DNA from: Hawksworthiomyces lignivorus
Lineage: Eukaryota; Ascomycota; Sordariomycetes; Ophiostomatales; Ophiostomataceae
Reading direction: 5' to 3'
Assembly: GCA_002917075.1 (NCBI GenBank)
Contig: NTMA01000021.1
Span: 124,001-188,000 of the forward strand
DNA: 64,000 nucleotides
Shown: positions 35,746-47,962 of the stretch, one piece after another
How positions within the stretch are numbered: the first letter of the stretch is position 1
Layout of the letters: every line of letters starts with the position of its first letter
Made by a program: the position numbers and the translations under genes
Notes under the pieces: generated by a model
Seen by the model: only the letters and a program-made list of their open reading frames with translations
Told to the model about the DNA's origin: nothing
Databases searched by the model: none

Positions 35746-37511
35746 GACACGGGTCAAGATACGAGACGTGGGCATGGGCGGTTGGAATCCGCATGAATGG
35801 CCAGAGAATGTTGCATTCTGTATTCTATAATATGTATATACACTGTATCACCAAGTGGCGTCCTGGACCATGTTCGGAAGAAAAAAGGGGATAGACACTC
35901 TTCACTTCAATGCGATCTCTTCTGTTTTTGGCTTTAATGGTTAATGGCGTCTTACCGAGAACGAATTGTAGGTTTGAGCCAAATTCTCGTCTTGCCGACC
36001 GCCTCTCCGAGAAAGCGCGAGATGTATGATAAGTCGAGCAAAGCCAAGCAATCGAACGAGAGGAAGACCGGTGGAATAATTGGAAAGGAAAAGAAAATAG
36101 ATTAACAAACAGGCGGACAAGCAGAGCCGGATAAGGAAGGAGAAGAAGAGTCATCTCGTCCCTGGCATCGGCATCACGGCACTTGGCAACCGGATCTCGT
36201 TGTCAGATAATAGAATTGCACAACGAGGTGAATCCAGGGGCCAGATAACAACAAACAAACAAAAAAAAAACTTCGACTTGAAAAACTGGAGTCAACGCCA
36301 CAAATCGGCGGATGCCGCTGCGTCCCCTGCCCCCGAGCGCAAGCATCTTAAACTTTTGCTAGGATGGCATCGGCAGTTAGCTTGACCGACTAGCTTTTTC
36401 CAATAAATCGGCACACAAGAGAAATCAAAGATCCAGACCAAGCAAAGACCCAGAAGCCTCGAAAGACTAGAAGAAAACTGCTCACATGTGCTGAAACAGA
36501 ATAAAGAAAAAAGGGCCGTCTACATGCAGCTGCTAAGCATGCAACAAAACAATAAGTACTCGCGCATTCATAGATCGTTCTTCTCTCGTAAGGAGCAGTA
36601 CCGCATTCATAAGAGCCTGACGTTGCTTACGATAATGGGGGTTTAGCAGTGGTCTGACGCTAAACCTGTCGGTGTTGATGGAGGGTCTCACACCACAACC
36701 AGAAGGCGGCGCGACTAAGTGCAAAACCCTACGTTGCTAACCACTCATAATCGAGGACAAATGCCATGCAGTCGCATCCTACCCATCTGGTCACCGTTAT
36801 CAGATTCTGGCCAGAAAGAATAGACCATGCTGTATCACCATAAAGAAAGGTGTGATAATATCTGGAGCTGTCGGTCCACATGTCGCCAGAGGCACTCGCC
36901 CACCGTATCTCGGAGGAAGTAATACGAACAGGCGCCATCCCATTTTGCCAGACGGGATAATGCTCGCTCAGTTGAGACGTACCGCGCCTCCCAATCTCAT
37001 GGGATGAAAGGGATTGTTGAGAAACGTGTGAGAAATGCGATGAGGGGAATGGGGGGGCAAGGCAAAGATTACGAGACATGTCCATTGGCCAACCCGCTCG
37101 TGTCTTTCCTGCAATTAGAAGATGATTACCCATTTCGGACAATGCCAGTTAGTAACGTCATAAGCTACGTACAATAAATTCATGACCTCTCGCCCTCCTC
37201 ACTCGGCACATTCCATGCTCAATCATTCTCTATCTTTATAAATTGCCTCTTTTTCCTTTTTTTAAAAATTCGATTTGATAAGCCAATTCTATAGCAAACG
37301 GCCATCCAAACGGCTTCAAACAGCTTCAAACAGCTTCAAACAGCTTCAAACAGCTTCAAACAGTTCAAGATAGCTCTAAGCAGCCCAGGACAATTCAAAG
37401 CAGCTCGGGACAGCTCGAGATAGCTTAAAGACAGTTATAGAAACGATTCAATAATCTACAATCAATTAACTCTCACCACTCCCTCCCCTCCTCTACTAGT
37501 CCACATCAACC
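35746..37511. promoter_or_regulatory. Intergenic region and PDC promoter
   Basis: About 1.77 kb without a recognisable gene. The right part is the pyruvate decarboxylase promoter: a TATA-like TTTATAAA at about 37235, a pyrimidine run at 37247-37262, then the phased 10-bp array listed separately, then a C/T-rich stretch before the start codon. Confidence 0.5.
37311..37430 (+). repeat. Twelve-unit 10-bp array in the PDC 5' region
   Basis: Four perfect tandem copies of CAGCTTCAAA (37321-37360) follow one near copy (37311-37320). Seven diverged copies in the same 10-bp register follow up to 37430 (for example CAGTTCAAGA, CAGCTCGGGA, CAGCTCGAGA, TAGCTTAAAG). The array ends 81 bp before the PDC start codon, so it lies in the 5' leader or core promoter. 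Confidence 0.9.
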
Positions 37512-39407
37512 ATGTCTGGCACCCAAACCCCCGACATCCGATCCCAATCTCTAATTAAGCCCGTCAGTGTAGCCGAGTACCTGTTTTCTCGGTTGCGCCA
37601 GATTGGCGTCCGGTCCGTCCATGGCCTTCCCGGTGACTACAATCTAGTCGCCTTGGACTACATTCCCAAAACCGGCCTGAAATGGGTCGGCAGCGTAAAT
37701 GAGCTGAATGCTGCTTACGCCGCCGATGGTTATGCTCGTGTCAATGGCATTTCCGCCCTCGTGACCACCTTCGGTGTTGGTGAGCTATCTGCGCTCAATG
37801 GCATGGCTGGCGCCTATGCCGAGCACGTCCCGGTGGTTCACATTGTCGGCTGCCCCTCCACCATCTCTCAGCGCGAGGGCATGCTCCTTCACCACACCCT
37901 TGGCAACGGCGATTTCAATGTCTTTGCCGACATGAGTAAGCAGATCTCATGCGAGCTCACCAAGCTGACAAATCCCAACGAGATTGCCGACCAGATCGAT
38001 CACACTCTGCGCCAGTGCTATATTCGCAGCCATCCTGTCTACATCATGCTGCCCACAGACATGGTAGAGAAGAAGGTCGAGGGGGCGCGCCTCAAGGAGC
38101 TGATTCGTCTGGACGAGCCGGAGAACGATGCCGACCGCGAAGACTACGTCGTCGATGTCGTTCTCAAGTACCTGCACGCGGCCAAAGATCCCATCATTCT
38201 CGTTGACGCATGCGCCATCCGGCACCGTGTTCTTGGTGAGATCCACGACCTGATCGAGAAGACACATCTGCCCGTGTTTGTGACGCCCATGGGAAAGGGT
38301 GCTGTCAACGAGGAGCACGAAACTTACGGTGGTGTCTACGCCGGTGCCAGCTCGCACAAGGACGTTATTGAGCGCGTCGAATCATCCGATCTCATCCTCA
38401 CCATCGGAGCCCTGAAGAGCGACTTCAACACATCCGGCTTCTCTTATCGCACCTCGCAACTGAACACAATTGACCTACACAGTACGCACACCATCGTCCG
38501 CTATTCGCACTACCCAAAGGTCGCTATGCGTGGTGTTCTCCGCAAGATAATCGAGCGGGTTGACCTCAGCCAGCTGAGTGTCCAACCACTTGCCCATGAA
38601 CAGATCGATGACCCGAAGCCGGAAGCATCCGGCACCATCACCCAAACGTGGTTCTGGCCGCGGATCAGCCAGTTCCTCAAGAAGAACGACGTCGTCGTTA
38701 CGGAGACAGGCACTTCCAATTTTGGAATTTGGGACACAAGATTTCCCCCAGGTGTCACTGCTCTCAGCCGTAAGTAGCTATGAATCTATCTTCCCAGTAC
38801 CTAGAGGAAATTTTTAAAGAAAAATCCATGTGAATATGGGCTGACAACGGTTGTAGAGGTGCTCTGGGGTAGCATTGGATGGTCTGTTGGCGCCGCCCAA
38901 GGTGCTGCTCTAGCCGTCAAGGACCTAAACGAAGACAGACGCACTATCCTCTTTGTTGGCGACGGCTCTTTCCAGCTGACAGCTCAAGAAGTGAGCACAA
39001 TGATTCGCCGCGGTCTCAACCCTATCATGTAAGCAGCTCATTTCTTGATCAACACCTATGTTGTTCTCTTCTACGTCTTTTCTAGTTTCTGACCCCTCTC
39101 CAGCTTCTTGATCTGCAATGAAGGTTACACCATTGAGAGATTCATTCATGGTATGGAGGCAGAGTATAACGACATCCCTGAATGGAAATTCAAGGACCTG
39201 GTCACTGTCTTTGGAGGCTTGAGTGACCGAACTGCCACCTTCCAAATTCGGACTGTTGATGAACTCAACAATCTGCTCACAGACAAAGAGTTCAATGAAG
39301 CGAAGCGCCTCCAGTTTGTCGAGGTGTATATGCCGAAGGTGGATGCACCAAGGGCTCTAATCGCGACAGTCGAAGCCAGCGCAAAAACTAATGCCAGAAC
39401 CAAGTAA
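37512..39407 (+). CDS. PDC1: Pyruvate decarboxylase
   Basis: A thiamine-diphosphate enzyme converting pyruvate to acetaldehyde and CO2 for ethanol fermentation, cytosolic. Exons are 37512..38769, 38857..39028 and 39104..39407, giving about 577 aa, the family length. Visible functional residues are Glu64 ([14 protein letters not shown], which activates the cofactor), His127-His128 (HHTLGNGDF), the ThDP motif GDG at 454-456, and Asn482 with Gly484 in [13 protein letters not shown]. Both introns (87 and 75 nt) are GT-AG; without them the frame ends soon after the donor. The closest forms I know are filamentous-fungal PDCs of the Neurospora CFP type. A phased repeat array precedes the gene. The symbol is generic. 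Confidence 0.94.
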
Positions 39408-40256
39408 GAATAGAAATTGAGAAACAATTTCCCCGGTGACTGCATGAGAGTCAATCATGCGTTTACGCGGGGAGCATTCTGAAATATCGCGGCTCGTTTA
39501 TTCTATGAAATGCGTCTGATGACATTTCAATTTAGACAAGGATTTATATAGAGGATGCAGGAGGAAAACGCAAAAAAAAAAAAAAAAAAAAAAAGGCCTC
39601 CCAAAATTTAGCAATATTAGATTAAAAGTGCGATAGTGCTCGTAATATCAGTTACAAAAATCCGACAGTTTTTCCAGAATATACTCTCCATATAAGCAGC
39701 GACCACTTCAATGCGAGGGTAGAAAGGGAGATGTCGTAGGGAATACGTGCCATGATGTTCGGCACTCTAGCTGGAGTCCAGGCCATATAGGCACCATTGA
39801 GATGTAAATTTTCTGCTGAGCCTGGTCGTTGCAAACCGGAGGCTGACAAATGCTTGATTCCTGTGAAGAAGCTCTTTATCCTGCCTTCCAGATGTTGATG
39901 TAGCGTGCACAATTATTGAAGCTTCGAAAGCATATCGGAATAATACAAGTGAATTGTGGGCTATGTTATTCTCGTGGAATCAATTCCATTGCATAAAATA
40001 GTGGCTACCCAGGCTTCACTTTGGCATCAAAGTGTGGTCGCTGCATTTGAAAGTGGCTAGACATTGTTATCGCGCTGTCAAGCTTGTTCTGCAATGAAGT
40101 GCACGTGATATCCGCACTACAAGGTCTAGAAGCTTTTTGCGCTTGAACTCTGCTCACGAAATGACCCACCAAGCAGCCTTTGCGATGCATACCACTTGAC
40201 TTGGATTTTTTTGTGTCCCTTCTCAGCTTCTTCATACTCTCGATAAACTACTAGCT
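39408..40256. other. Intergenic PDC / TAN1
   Basis: An 849-bp AT-rich spacer with a 22-A run (about 39571-39592). It holds the PDC 3' end and the TAN1 promoter. No gene recognised. Confidence 0.5.
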
Positions 40257-41961
40257 ATGGCTGAGCCTGCCAAGCGGAAGAGTCCCCCATCCGCGGGACC
40301 TCAGAATGCTAAAAGAAAGAAGGTGAGTAATCTTCTAAGAGCCCCCGTCTCAATCGTTGCAGCAGAGTCGGTGGTTAATAGATTTCGCTCTCTTTCCTTC
40401 CCTTTATTGGGATGCTTTGCCTGCGTTGAAATTTTTTCACAGGGAGGCAACAATGGCAGATGGAAGACCACTCATCAGTCCCAGATCAAGGCCCTCAACA
40501 TTCAGAATGGTACTGTTGAGCCTGGCGATGTAGGCGTCTGGGTAACATGTGCCCGTGGCATGGAAGGCAAGGCAGCCAGGGAGCTGCAGCTATTATTCGA
40601 AGAGGTACGAAGGGCGAGATAGAGAGATGAGGATATTGAGAGAGCGGTGGAAAAGGAGGATGAAGAAGGGTCTTCGTTGAAGACAGCGCCGCAAATTAAG
40701 CATCGGATGAGTGTAGGTTGCTCATCAGAGGGCTCTGGACGCAAATGCAAGCATGTAGTTCTTGCCTTGCTTACCATGGCAACCTTCTACGTCTTATGCC
40801 GTGTTTGGTTGCCACCGTTTTTGATATGAAAAAAATAAACGGACACTAACATCTACCTTCTTTTGGGTCACAGTACGCTGAGAAAATGTATGGCATTCAG
40901 TCTCCTGAAGAGACATGGGCGTCGGCGAGCATTCAGGCTGCGAGAAACCAGAAGAAAAAAGATGATGATCTGGGAGATATAGGAGATCGTGGCTCCGAAG
41001 ATATTGAGAGCCTTATCCACAAGGAAATCGCCTCCCTCAAATCCAGCGGCCCCTCTCAGGACCGCGTCTTCCTGCCGATCCGGCTTAATGTCGAGTGCGT
41101 CTTGTTCACAAAGACAAGCCCCCCCATAGATCCCGTTACTCTCGCGCATCGTATCTGCAGCGACGCCCAGCGAGACATGGAAGCAGCGGCTGAAAATAGC
41201 GATACGTCGAAAGTACTACGTTCTTGCCGCTATCTGAACCGCCTTACGCCAATAACCGCCAGCGGCCGTGCTACGGAGAAAGGTATCCAGGAAGTGGCCG
41301 GGACAGTCCTTTCACAGTGGTTCACGATGAAAGAACAGGACGGCGACCGAAAAGACGGTGAGGCGGATAGGGCACAAGACGGTAGTTTGGCGCCCGCACA
41401 CGGATCCCATAACGCAGGCGACCATGGCGCTGAAAAGCCAGCGTACTCGGTAAGGCGTAGTTCAACCCTTTGGGGAAAATATTGCCACCGAGAAATTTAA
41501 TTTCCGTCTTTAACTTGCGAGTGAGTTTGGATGACGGCTTCTACCAGGGAGGCTGATTTCTTGTTTCCCGATTTCTTCTAGTTTGCCATCCGCCTCTCGA
41601 TCCGACACCACAGCCAACTTAAGCGAGATGATGTGATCCGTCTCATTGCCGCACTTATCGATGAAGATCGCCACAAAGTCGATTTAGAAAATCCAGACAA
41701 GGTTGTCCTGGTCGATATTTTTAAGGTAACTCCATTTGAGCCCCAAGGGCGGAGAGAAAGTATTTAAGCTTCGACGCTGATGGTAGCAAACAACAGTATA
41801 CCTGTGGGATGAGCGTTGTCGATGGAGATTGGGCAGAGCTCAAGAAATACAATCTCACCGAGATCTACAATCTTCAGCACGGAAGCAAGGCATTGCAACA
41901 GAAAAAGAACGAGTCCACTGCTGCTATAGCGCAGAAAGACACTGAGGATGTTAGTAAGTAA
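40257..41961 (+). CDS. TAN1: THUMP-domain tRNA acetylation factor Tan1
   Basis: Tan1 (THUMPD1 in animals) binds tRNA and acts with Kre33/NAT10 to make N4-acetylcytidine at position 12 of tRNA-Ser and tRNA-Leu. Predicted exons are 40257..40322, 40443..40604, 40874..41449, 41582..41725 and 41797..41961, giving about 370 aa. Family blocks seen are WVTCARGMEGKAARELQLLF at the N terminus, the Lys/Asp-rich linker, then the THUMP region: CRYLNRLTPITAS, FAIRLSIRHHSQLKRDDVI, HKVDLENPDKVVLVDIFK, YTCGMSVVDGDWAELKKYNL. All junctions keep frame. The end is uncertain: the proposed TAA overlaps a perfect GTAAGT donor, and an open stretch rich in Lys/Arg/Ala follows, so one more exon is possible. Confidence 0.88.
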
Positions 41962-44900
41962 GGTGGCTCAACATAAATCCGCGAAATATAGGAAGCAATC
42001 TAGGGTGGCGGCCAAGAGGGCCAAGGCATCTGAAGAATGCTGTATGGATCCAGTAAGAATAGTTTGGGGCTCTGCCACCGTTGCTCCGGTTCTCCTTTTG
42101 GCTGTCTTCGATCTGGGATCTGAGTTTGACGGCGGGAGAAAGCGCTACTAAAATAGGATGATGGTGGACTGTATGCGTATAATATGCAACTAGGCCGCGT
42201 AACTACGAAGCAGTTGAAAAAGAAGGGGTGCAAGGTGCGCGCCTGACAGGGGTTCTAAAGAAGAAATGTGCGAAGAGTGACGAAAAAAAAGAACTTCGCT
42301 CCTTTCAGGTGCAAAGAGACTCGAGGAAACAATGCTTATGATAATTCCGAAGTGCTACGCGTCTACGCATTTCCCATTAAGTCAAAACCAAGGCCAGTGA
42401 ACTGGAGAGATGAAGCAACATCTGCTGTGTGAGAACTTCATGACTACAGAGGACCACATGGATATAAAAAATTCAGAGCGGATGCCTCGCCGGGCCATTC
42501 TCGCTGTCAAACAGTGACAACAATGGAAATACATAGGTGAGCGGTAGCGAGGGTTAAACGTTGTCTCAAAGATGGCTCGAAGATCCCCTTCGTGGATGGT
42601 CCGTCGACAAGCGATATGTACTCCTTTCTTCAGACAATAGCAGCATGATTTTGGAAATGAACATACGCATGCAAATGCACCGTACTGGTAGGTGATATCA
42701 AATATGGGACAAATTAGGTTGAAATGAGCTGTCAAGGCTGTGCAGGCCTGGCTGCATAGCAGGCGCGTCCGGCGTGCCCAAAAGGCCAAGTACTGGCAGT
42801 CACATCCTTTGTGGAGAGCTTCTGCACTAAGCCTTAATGTGATAAATTTGACGAGTCGCTAACGGGTGCAACCCAACCTGCCCAGACCGCTGGCACAATT
42901 CCGTGGAAGGCCATTCCAGATAGAGACATTCTTTGCACAATAGAGTTTTCTATTCCGCGTGCAAGTATTTATTGTGTTTAAACGGTTGCAAGGTGCTTGA
43001 GGCTGCTGTGTATGTACGAGAAGACAAAAAAAAAAAAAAAGGCGAGTATTAAGCACACTCTCTTTGGGGCCTGTACACGCCAAACTTGCATTGCCAATTC
43101 GACAATTCCTTCTTCTCATACCATACTAAATCTCTCTCTGTCTCAATTTTTTTTTTTGAAAATTTTTTTTTTCATTCTTTCTCTATTCTCAAAGGCGCTA
43201 CTCAGTTCTTTAGCCACCGTCTCCCCTATAACCCAAAATATTCTGCCCCACAAACCAATTCTTCAGCGTAGTCGTTCGCCATGATGTCACTGGTCAGCAT
43301 TGACCATGAGCAAGCCTTCTCGCTTAGGGCTAGCCAATCACAAATATCCCGGCTCGCTTGTCCCTGTTCGGCCTGCCTGCGGGCTTACTCCGTACGCGAA
43401 ACATCAGCACCATAATGCAAGCTCTCCATTTCTCGGTCATTTGTCGCTTCAGCTTTCCTCTCGCATTAGACTTTCTTGTTCTCTTGTTGGATCACAAGAG
43501 AGACGATCTAGCGAAGAATGGAAACGTTCTCGTATATACTCCGAATACACAAGCTTATGATTATCAGAAACTGGAATCATTTGCCCGTTGCTGGCATTTC
43601 CGCAGCTGCATGCAATTGCGTCGTAGTCTACGAAGCATAGACATTGAAAATTTTCGCTTCTCGTCATATTGAACACTTCCCCACGGCTGTTTGTATGACC
43701 ACCTCCACCAGCTGCCTGAAAGCTTCCGTCAACTTTTTATAGATATTGAAAATATGCTTCCCTTTTCTCTGCCCCATGACTTTGTTTCTCTAGGTCTTTA
43801 AAATTAGGGCACGCTAATCTATACAGCCCGCCACGCATAACTCGCACTCACGAGCCTGTGTCTACTATGTGCTTCACTAACAACTTCAAGTCGTAACCAG
43901 CTTTCTTTTTGCGAGCCTCCGTCTTCGCTACCCAGCTGCAGCTGCTAGTTTGCCTTCTGAACCGTATCTTCATCGAATATATTGGCGCACGCCTAGTTGT
44001 GAGAGATCTCTCCACTCATTTCCAGAGTCCGTCTTGTGGCACTTGTACAAACACAGCTGAAAATAACGGAGACGTGTAAAATGCTTACGTTTTCGAGGAT
44101 AGGACGCACACTCCTGCGTCCTTCCGGGTCCATGCTCTCTTCTCTTGGTGTGCGCTTGTTGGTGTTCAGCTCAGTTACGAAAGATTCTACGTCTCTCAGC
44201 TAGCCCATGTCAGTACTAGCCTTCGTGCTCTAATAACTCTCCGGTAGATCACCCCCATTTTAGCACAGACATCTCACATGCGACTCTAATCGGGGGACTT
44301 AGCCCATCCTGGTCTGCATCCCTCTCATCTCTCGCTACCTGTAACACCCTATTCGCCAGCTGTACTTGTGTTTCCGCGCCGCAATCTCCCAATTGGCGAG
44401 CCCAGCCGCCCTTTGGCTGCAATCCGTGCTGGCCTGCATCGTCTGGCTATTTGCTTGTGAGTTGGAAGACATGGGCGAGAGCCAGACACGTCTCAGGACG
44501 AACCATTCCACGAGACCATATGCACAAAAGAGCAAGATATTGCATGCAATAGAATGCATCGCTTGGTAGCACTCCATGGGGCCAAAATTCGAACCGCTAG
44601 TTTCCCGGCTCACATGTTTTGCTGGTATACTGGTCCCCGTTTCATGGCTTCCTGGTTTGCTGACTTAGTGATTGCTCTCGCTCCTTTGCCAATGACGCTC
44701 CACCTTGTCAATTTCTTTGTCCTCCCCCCTTCCGTTCTCGCCTGTCTTTCTTTCATGGTTGACCATTCCCGACTGTCCGCTTTGGCTCTTTTATCACCTG
44801 CTCGTAAAAGAGAGACATATAGCTCATAATGGTCGTGCTTTCGAGTATCGTCAACGTGCAGACATGAAATCGCCAGACAGATCCCCTGCATTCAAAGCGC

Positions 44901-46342
44901 ATCCTCATTTACGGTAGCGAGAAAGCTAGGTGTAATCTGCTCATTCGGTCTATCCTTCTCTCCGCATCCTATGTAGAAAAAATACGCCTTGCATCCAGAA
45001 CCGACTTTGCCCCAGCTGTCGCTTGACGAAGGTGCGTCTCGCCAATTCTTCCGACTTCTTTGTAACCGATACTCTCCGTCGGTCCAGATATTATATTTCA
45101 CACATCAGACCCTCAGCAAAATATAACAAATCCCAGCACGCATCAGACAACGCCAAATACATGTTGCATGAAGCGTGCATTCTTAAGCCAAGCTAGCTGC
45201 TTCTTCTCGACTTGATATATAGCCTGCTCCTTCACGCTTGAAAGGGCGGTGCTGGCCCCAAGCGCGCCTATTCATACCTTACAACCTCCCCGGTTTATTT
45301 CTTTTGCTTTTCGACGTCTGGACAAAAAATTCTATATCTGTCCGACTTTCTTTGGCCTATATCCGGTGGTCTTTCTGCGGTTGATGGTACATGTCATTCT
45401 TCGTATCATCAAACGTATTCGCAGCTTGCACAAGCCCAGGAGACAGGGGTAACGCAAACAGACAGAAGTACGGATCTTCTCGTCCTTCTCTGCGTCGAGC
45501 TGACTGTTTTGGCTTCCGATGCTACTGTGTTGCTGATCTCTCGCGCATTTCTCGGACCTACATATATGCTCTTACGTGGCATTGGATCAAATTTCAGTTG
45601 GCTCGCTTCACTCCCACCCAATAAACTCTTCTGCTATGCCATGTCATTACCAGCATCCTCCAGCTCCATCTGTCTAAGCAGGTAAAAAGAACTGTAGCCG
45701 GGCGGATAGGTGGGCAGGTGAACAGGTGGTCCGAGAAGGCTGGTGGGCAGACGGACTGAGAGCAGAAGGAATAGAATCTGCCAGAAGGACATGAACAGCA
45801 GACCCTTAACGGCTTTCCAATCTGCCTTGCTGCCATATTTCCCTATTGCTTGGGTAAATAAAGACATTTACATTCACCGTCTGCTCATATTTGAGGACTC
45901 TTCCCAGGAATTTACATATTTCGGGATAGACCTTCTCTCTCTCACTATCTGAAGCAGTCAACTATCACTGGCACATGTCTATACCACATATAGAGGCACT
46001 CTAAGACTAGAGACTTCCCAAAGATCTACCAACTACTCGTTTCCCTCGGCAAAACAATTGTATTTTCACCCCCCGCCGCCGATATCATTGTCAACAGCAA
46101 CGTCACCTTCACTGCTTGCACTGTCCAGCCGTATATATTTATTCCTTTTGTCTTTGCTCAGTTAACAAGTCTCAGCAGTCGCCAAGGCACCCGCAGCCTC
46201 AGAGTACGGCTCGCCACGAATTGTTTGTACTAGAATTGCCGTTTTTGCAACGTCTCACAGCACAACAAACCCAAAATAACGCTCTAGAAAAGTCGCCGCC
46301 AAACTCAGCTCTTTTCGATTACCGCCACCGTTGTTGCCTTTC
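41962..46342. other. 4.4-kb gene-free region
   Basis: No gene is supported. The first 200 bases could include an extra TAN1 exon. Beyond that only short overlapping frames occur, including a Cys-rich 135-codon frame on the minus strand (42382..42789) with no recognised family. Low-complexity A and T runs lie at about 43024-43040 and 43147-43172. The last kilobase is probably the leader of the gene starting at 46343. A noncoding transcript cannot be excluded. Confidence 0.4.
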
Positions 46343-47962
46343 ATGCGTCGGAAATCTACCCTGGCTGACCAGTACGCCAAGGACATACGTACCGCTCTCA
46401 CCACTACCATCTCGTCTCGACTAACGATTGACTCCATTCAGCTTCTTCATCATCATAGGTTGCAGCAGATATATGAGATAAAGTTGTCAGATATGACAAC
46501 TATGCTTTCTGTGATGCCACCCTCTCCAATGCTGAGAATACTGCGTTCAGAGCAGAATATAGCCGAATCAGGAGCTGTAGTAGTTCGATGGCTCAGGGAT
46601 GAGGCATTGGAAAGTTCATATTCAAGAGGACCATTTTCTCCGCCAGAGCTGAATTCTCCAAGAGAAATCTCTCCGGAGGCTTCTCCTAGTCATGCAATCT
46701 CTTCTCCTAGGCTCCAACATCCCGATAGAGGTCACCGAGTGACTCAGTCGCGTATTTTGGAGTCAGACTTGCTTTTATATCTTCCTACGCCCTTCTCTCT
46801 CTCTCCACCACCATCACCGCCTTCACCACCATCTGGAACACCTGATCCTCTCCCTTCCTCTCCTTCTCTGAAATTCAACATCTTTACACCTCCGCCAGGG
46901 GCACCTATTGCTTCTCTTTCGGTACCATTAACATCGGCAGAGCGGGCTTCTGTCGATTACCAAGCCGGCAAGCTTATCCGCCAACTCTCTCAATTTACGC
47001 CCGAATCCGGAAACTTTGGGCCCGCGCTGACTGTTCTGGATTCTTATTCACAAGACACACAACAAACCAATGATACCGGTGCCGGTATTGGGTCGTGGTC
47101 TGTTGCCTTCCATGCTATTCTCGAGAGCATATTGCGAGATGGCGAGGACATAGCCGTCGCTCTAGCCTATCCCTCCATCAGGAAGCATTTTCGGCGCCTT
47201 GGGCATCTACTTGATACCGTTACCACCCCATCTCTAGTTGTGATTGACGCCATGGACGACACAAATTTGCTTGTCCAACGCTTGCGAGAACCGAAACGTG
47301 GTATAGATGAAACCAGTTCCACGAAGACTAAGACTTCAACGGCGCATGGGAAAAGTAGTAACCGTCCAACGCCACCGACAACCAGTCAAGAGACGAAACA
47401 TGAGGACAAGACCACTTCCGCAGAACCATCTACAAGTATTCGTGTCACTGGTCTTCGTGACTGGGGCCATTGCATATTTGGAGACCCTCTATTTGCGTTG
47501 GTGTTTTGTGAGCAGCCTAGCTCAGCATTTCTTCGTGGATTTGAAGGCATAGAAGATGAAAGCGACACAGACTCTGCAGACTCTCCAGCTAGCCAGGAAG
47601 ATGAGGACCCATCGGCCAGCAGGGAAGAAAGAGATCTATCAGATGCCCAGAAGAAAAGAGAAAGCAGAGCTGTTAGGCTTCTCTTGTATCAGTGCTACCA
47701 TGCCATCGTCCAAATTGTTAGAGGATTTTATCGTCCTGGCAAAAATCAAATCACGAAAGAGTTGGCGGCGAGAAAGAGGCTGACAGAAATTCTGGCCAAG
47801 TTAGAGGTTATCGAAAACGATCCCAAGCGGAAATTTCTACACCGAAGACCAAGCAGCGAGATGCCAGCAGCAAAGAAGCCAAAGATCGATTCTAGTGAAG
47901 AGGCCCCGGGAGATTTAGTTACGAACCAACCACATACCAGTGCTAGCACTGGAAAAGAATGA
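46343..47962 (+). CDS. Divergent aminoglycoside-phosphotransferase-like (APH fold) protein
   Basis: A single-exon gene of about 539 aa, starting at ATG 46343 (MRRKSTLADQYAKDIRTAL); the open frame extends upstream only through non-ATG codons. It resembles the fungal APH/kinase-fold family with long insertions. N-lobe-like segments are DMTTMLSVMPPSPMLRILRS and EQNIAESGAVVVRWLRDEA; TSAERASVDYQAGKLIRQLS follows. The C lobe has SWSVAFHAILESILRDGEDI, a catalytic-loop-like VVIDAMDDTNLLV, and a metal-site-like VTGLRDWGHCIFGDPLFALV. Relatives have D-x4-N in the loop, whereas here the spacing is one residue longer, and the His is missing. Ser/Pro-rich and Asp/Glu-rich inserts interrupt the fold, and a Lys-rich tail (AAKKPKID) could be a nuclear signal. 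Substrate and activity are unknown; it may be a pseudokinase. Base composition is less GC-rich than the left-hand genes. Confidence 0.7.
   Translation: MRRKSTLADQYAKDIRTALTTTISSRLTIDSIQLLHHHRLQQIYEIKLSDMTTMLSVMPPSPMLRILRSEQNIAESGAVVVRWLRDEALESSYSRGPFSPPELNSPREISPEASPSHAISSPRLQHPDRGHRVTQSRILESDLLLYLPTPFSLSPPPSPPSPPSGTPDPLPSSPSLKFNIFTPPPGAPIASLSVPLTSAERASVDYQAGKLIRQLSQFTPESGNFGPALTVLDSYSQDTQQTNDTGAGIGSWSVAFHAILESILRDGEDIAVALAYPSIRKHFRRLGHLLDTVTTPSLVVIDAMDDTNLLVQRLREPKRGIDETSSTKTKTSTAHGKSSNRPTPPTTSQETKHEDKTTSAEPSTSIRVTGLRDWGHCIFGDPLFALVFCEQPSSAFLRGFEGIEDESDTDSADSPASQEDEDPSASREERDLSDAQKKRESRAVRLLLYQCYHAIVQIVRGFYRPGKNQITKELAARKRLTEILAKLEVIENDPKRKFLHRRPSSEMPAAKKPKIDSSEEAPGDLVTNQPHTSASTGKE

Noticed and set aside
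42382..42789. A Cys-rich 135-codon frame on the minus strand
   Set aside because: No signal peptide with regular cysteine spacing, no family content and no splice partner. Chance is the simplest explanation, although expression data could change this.
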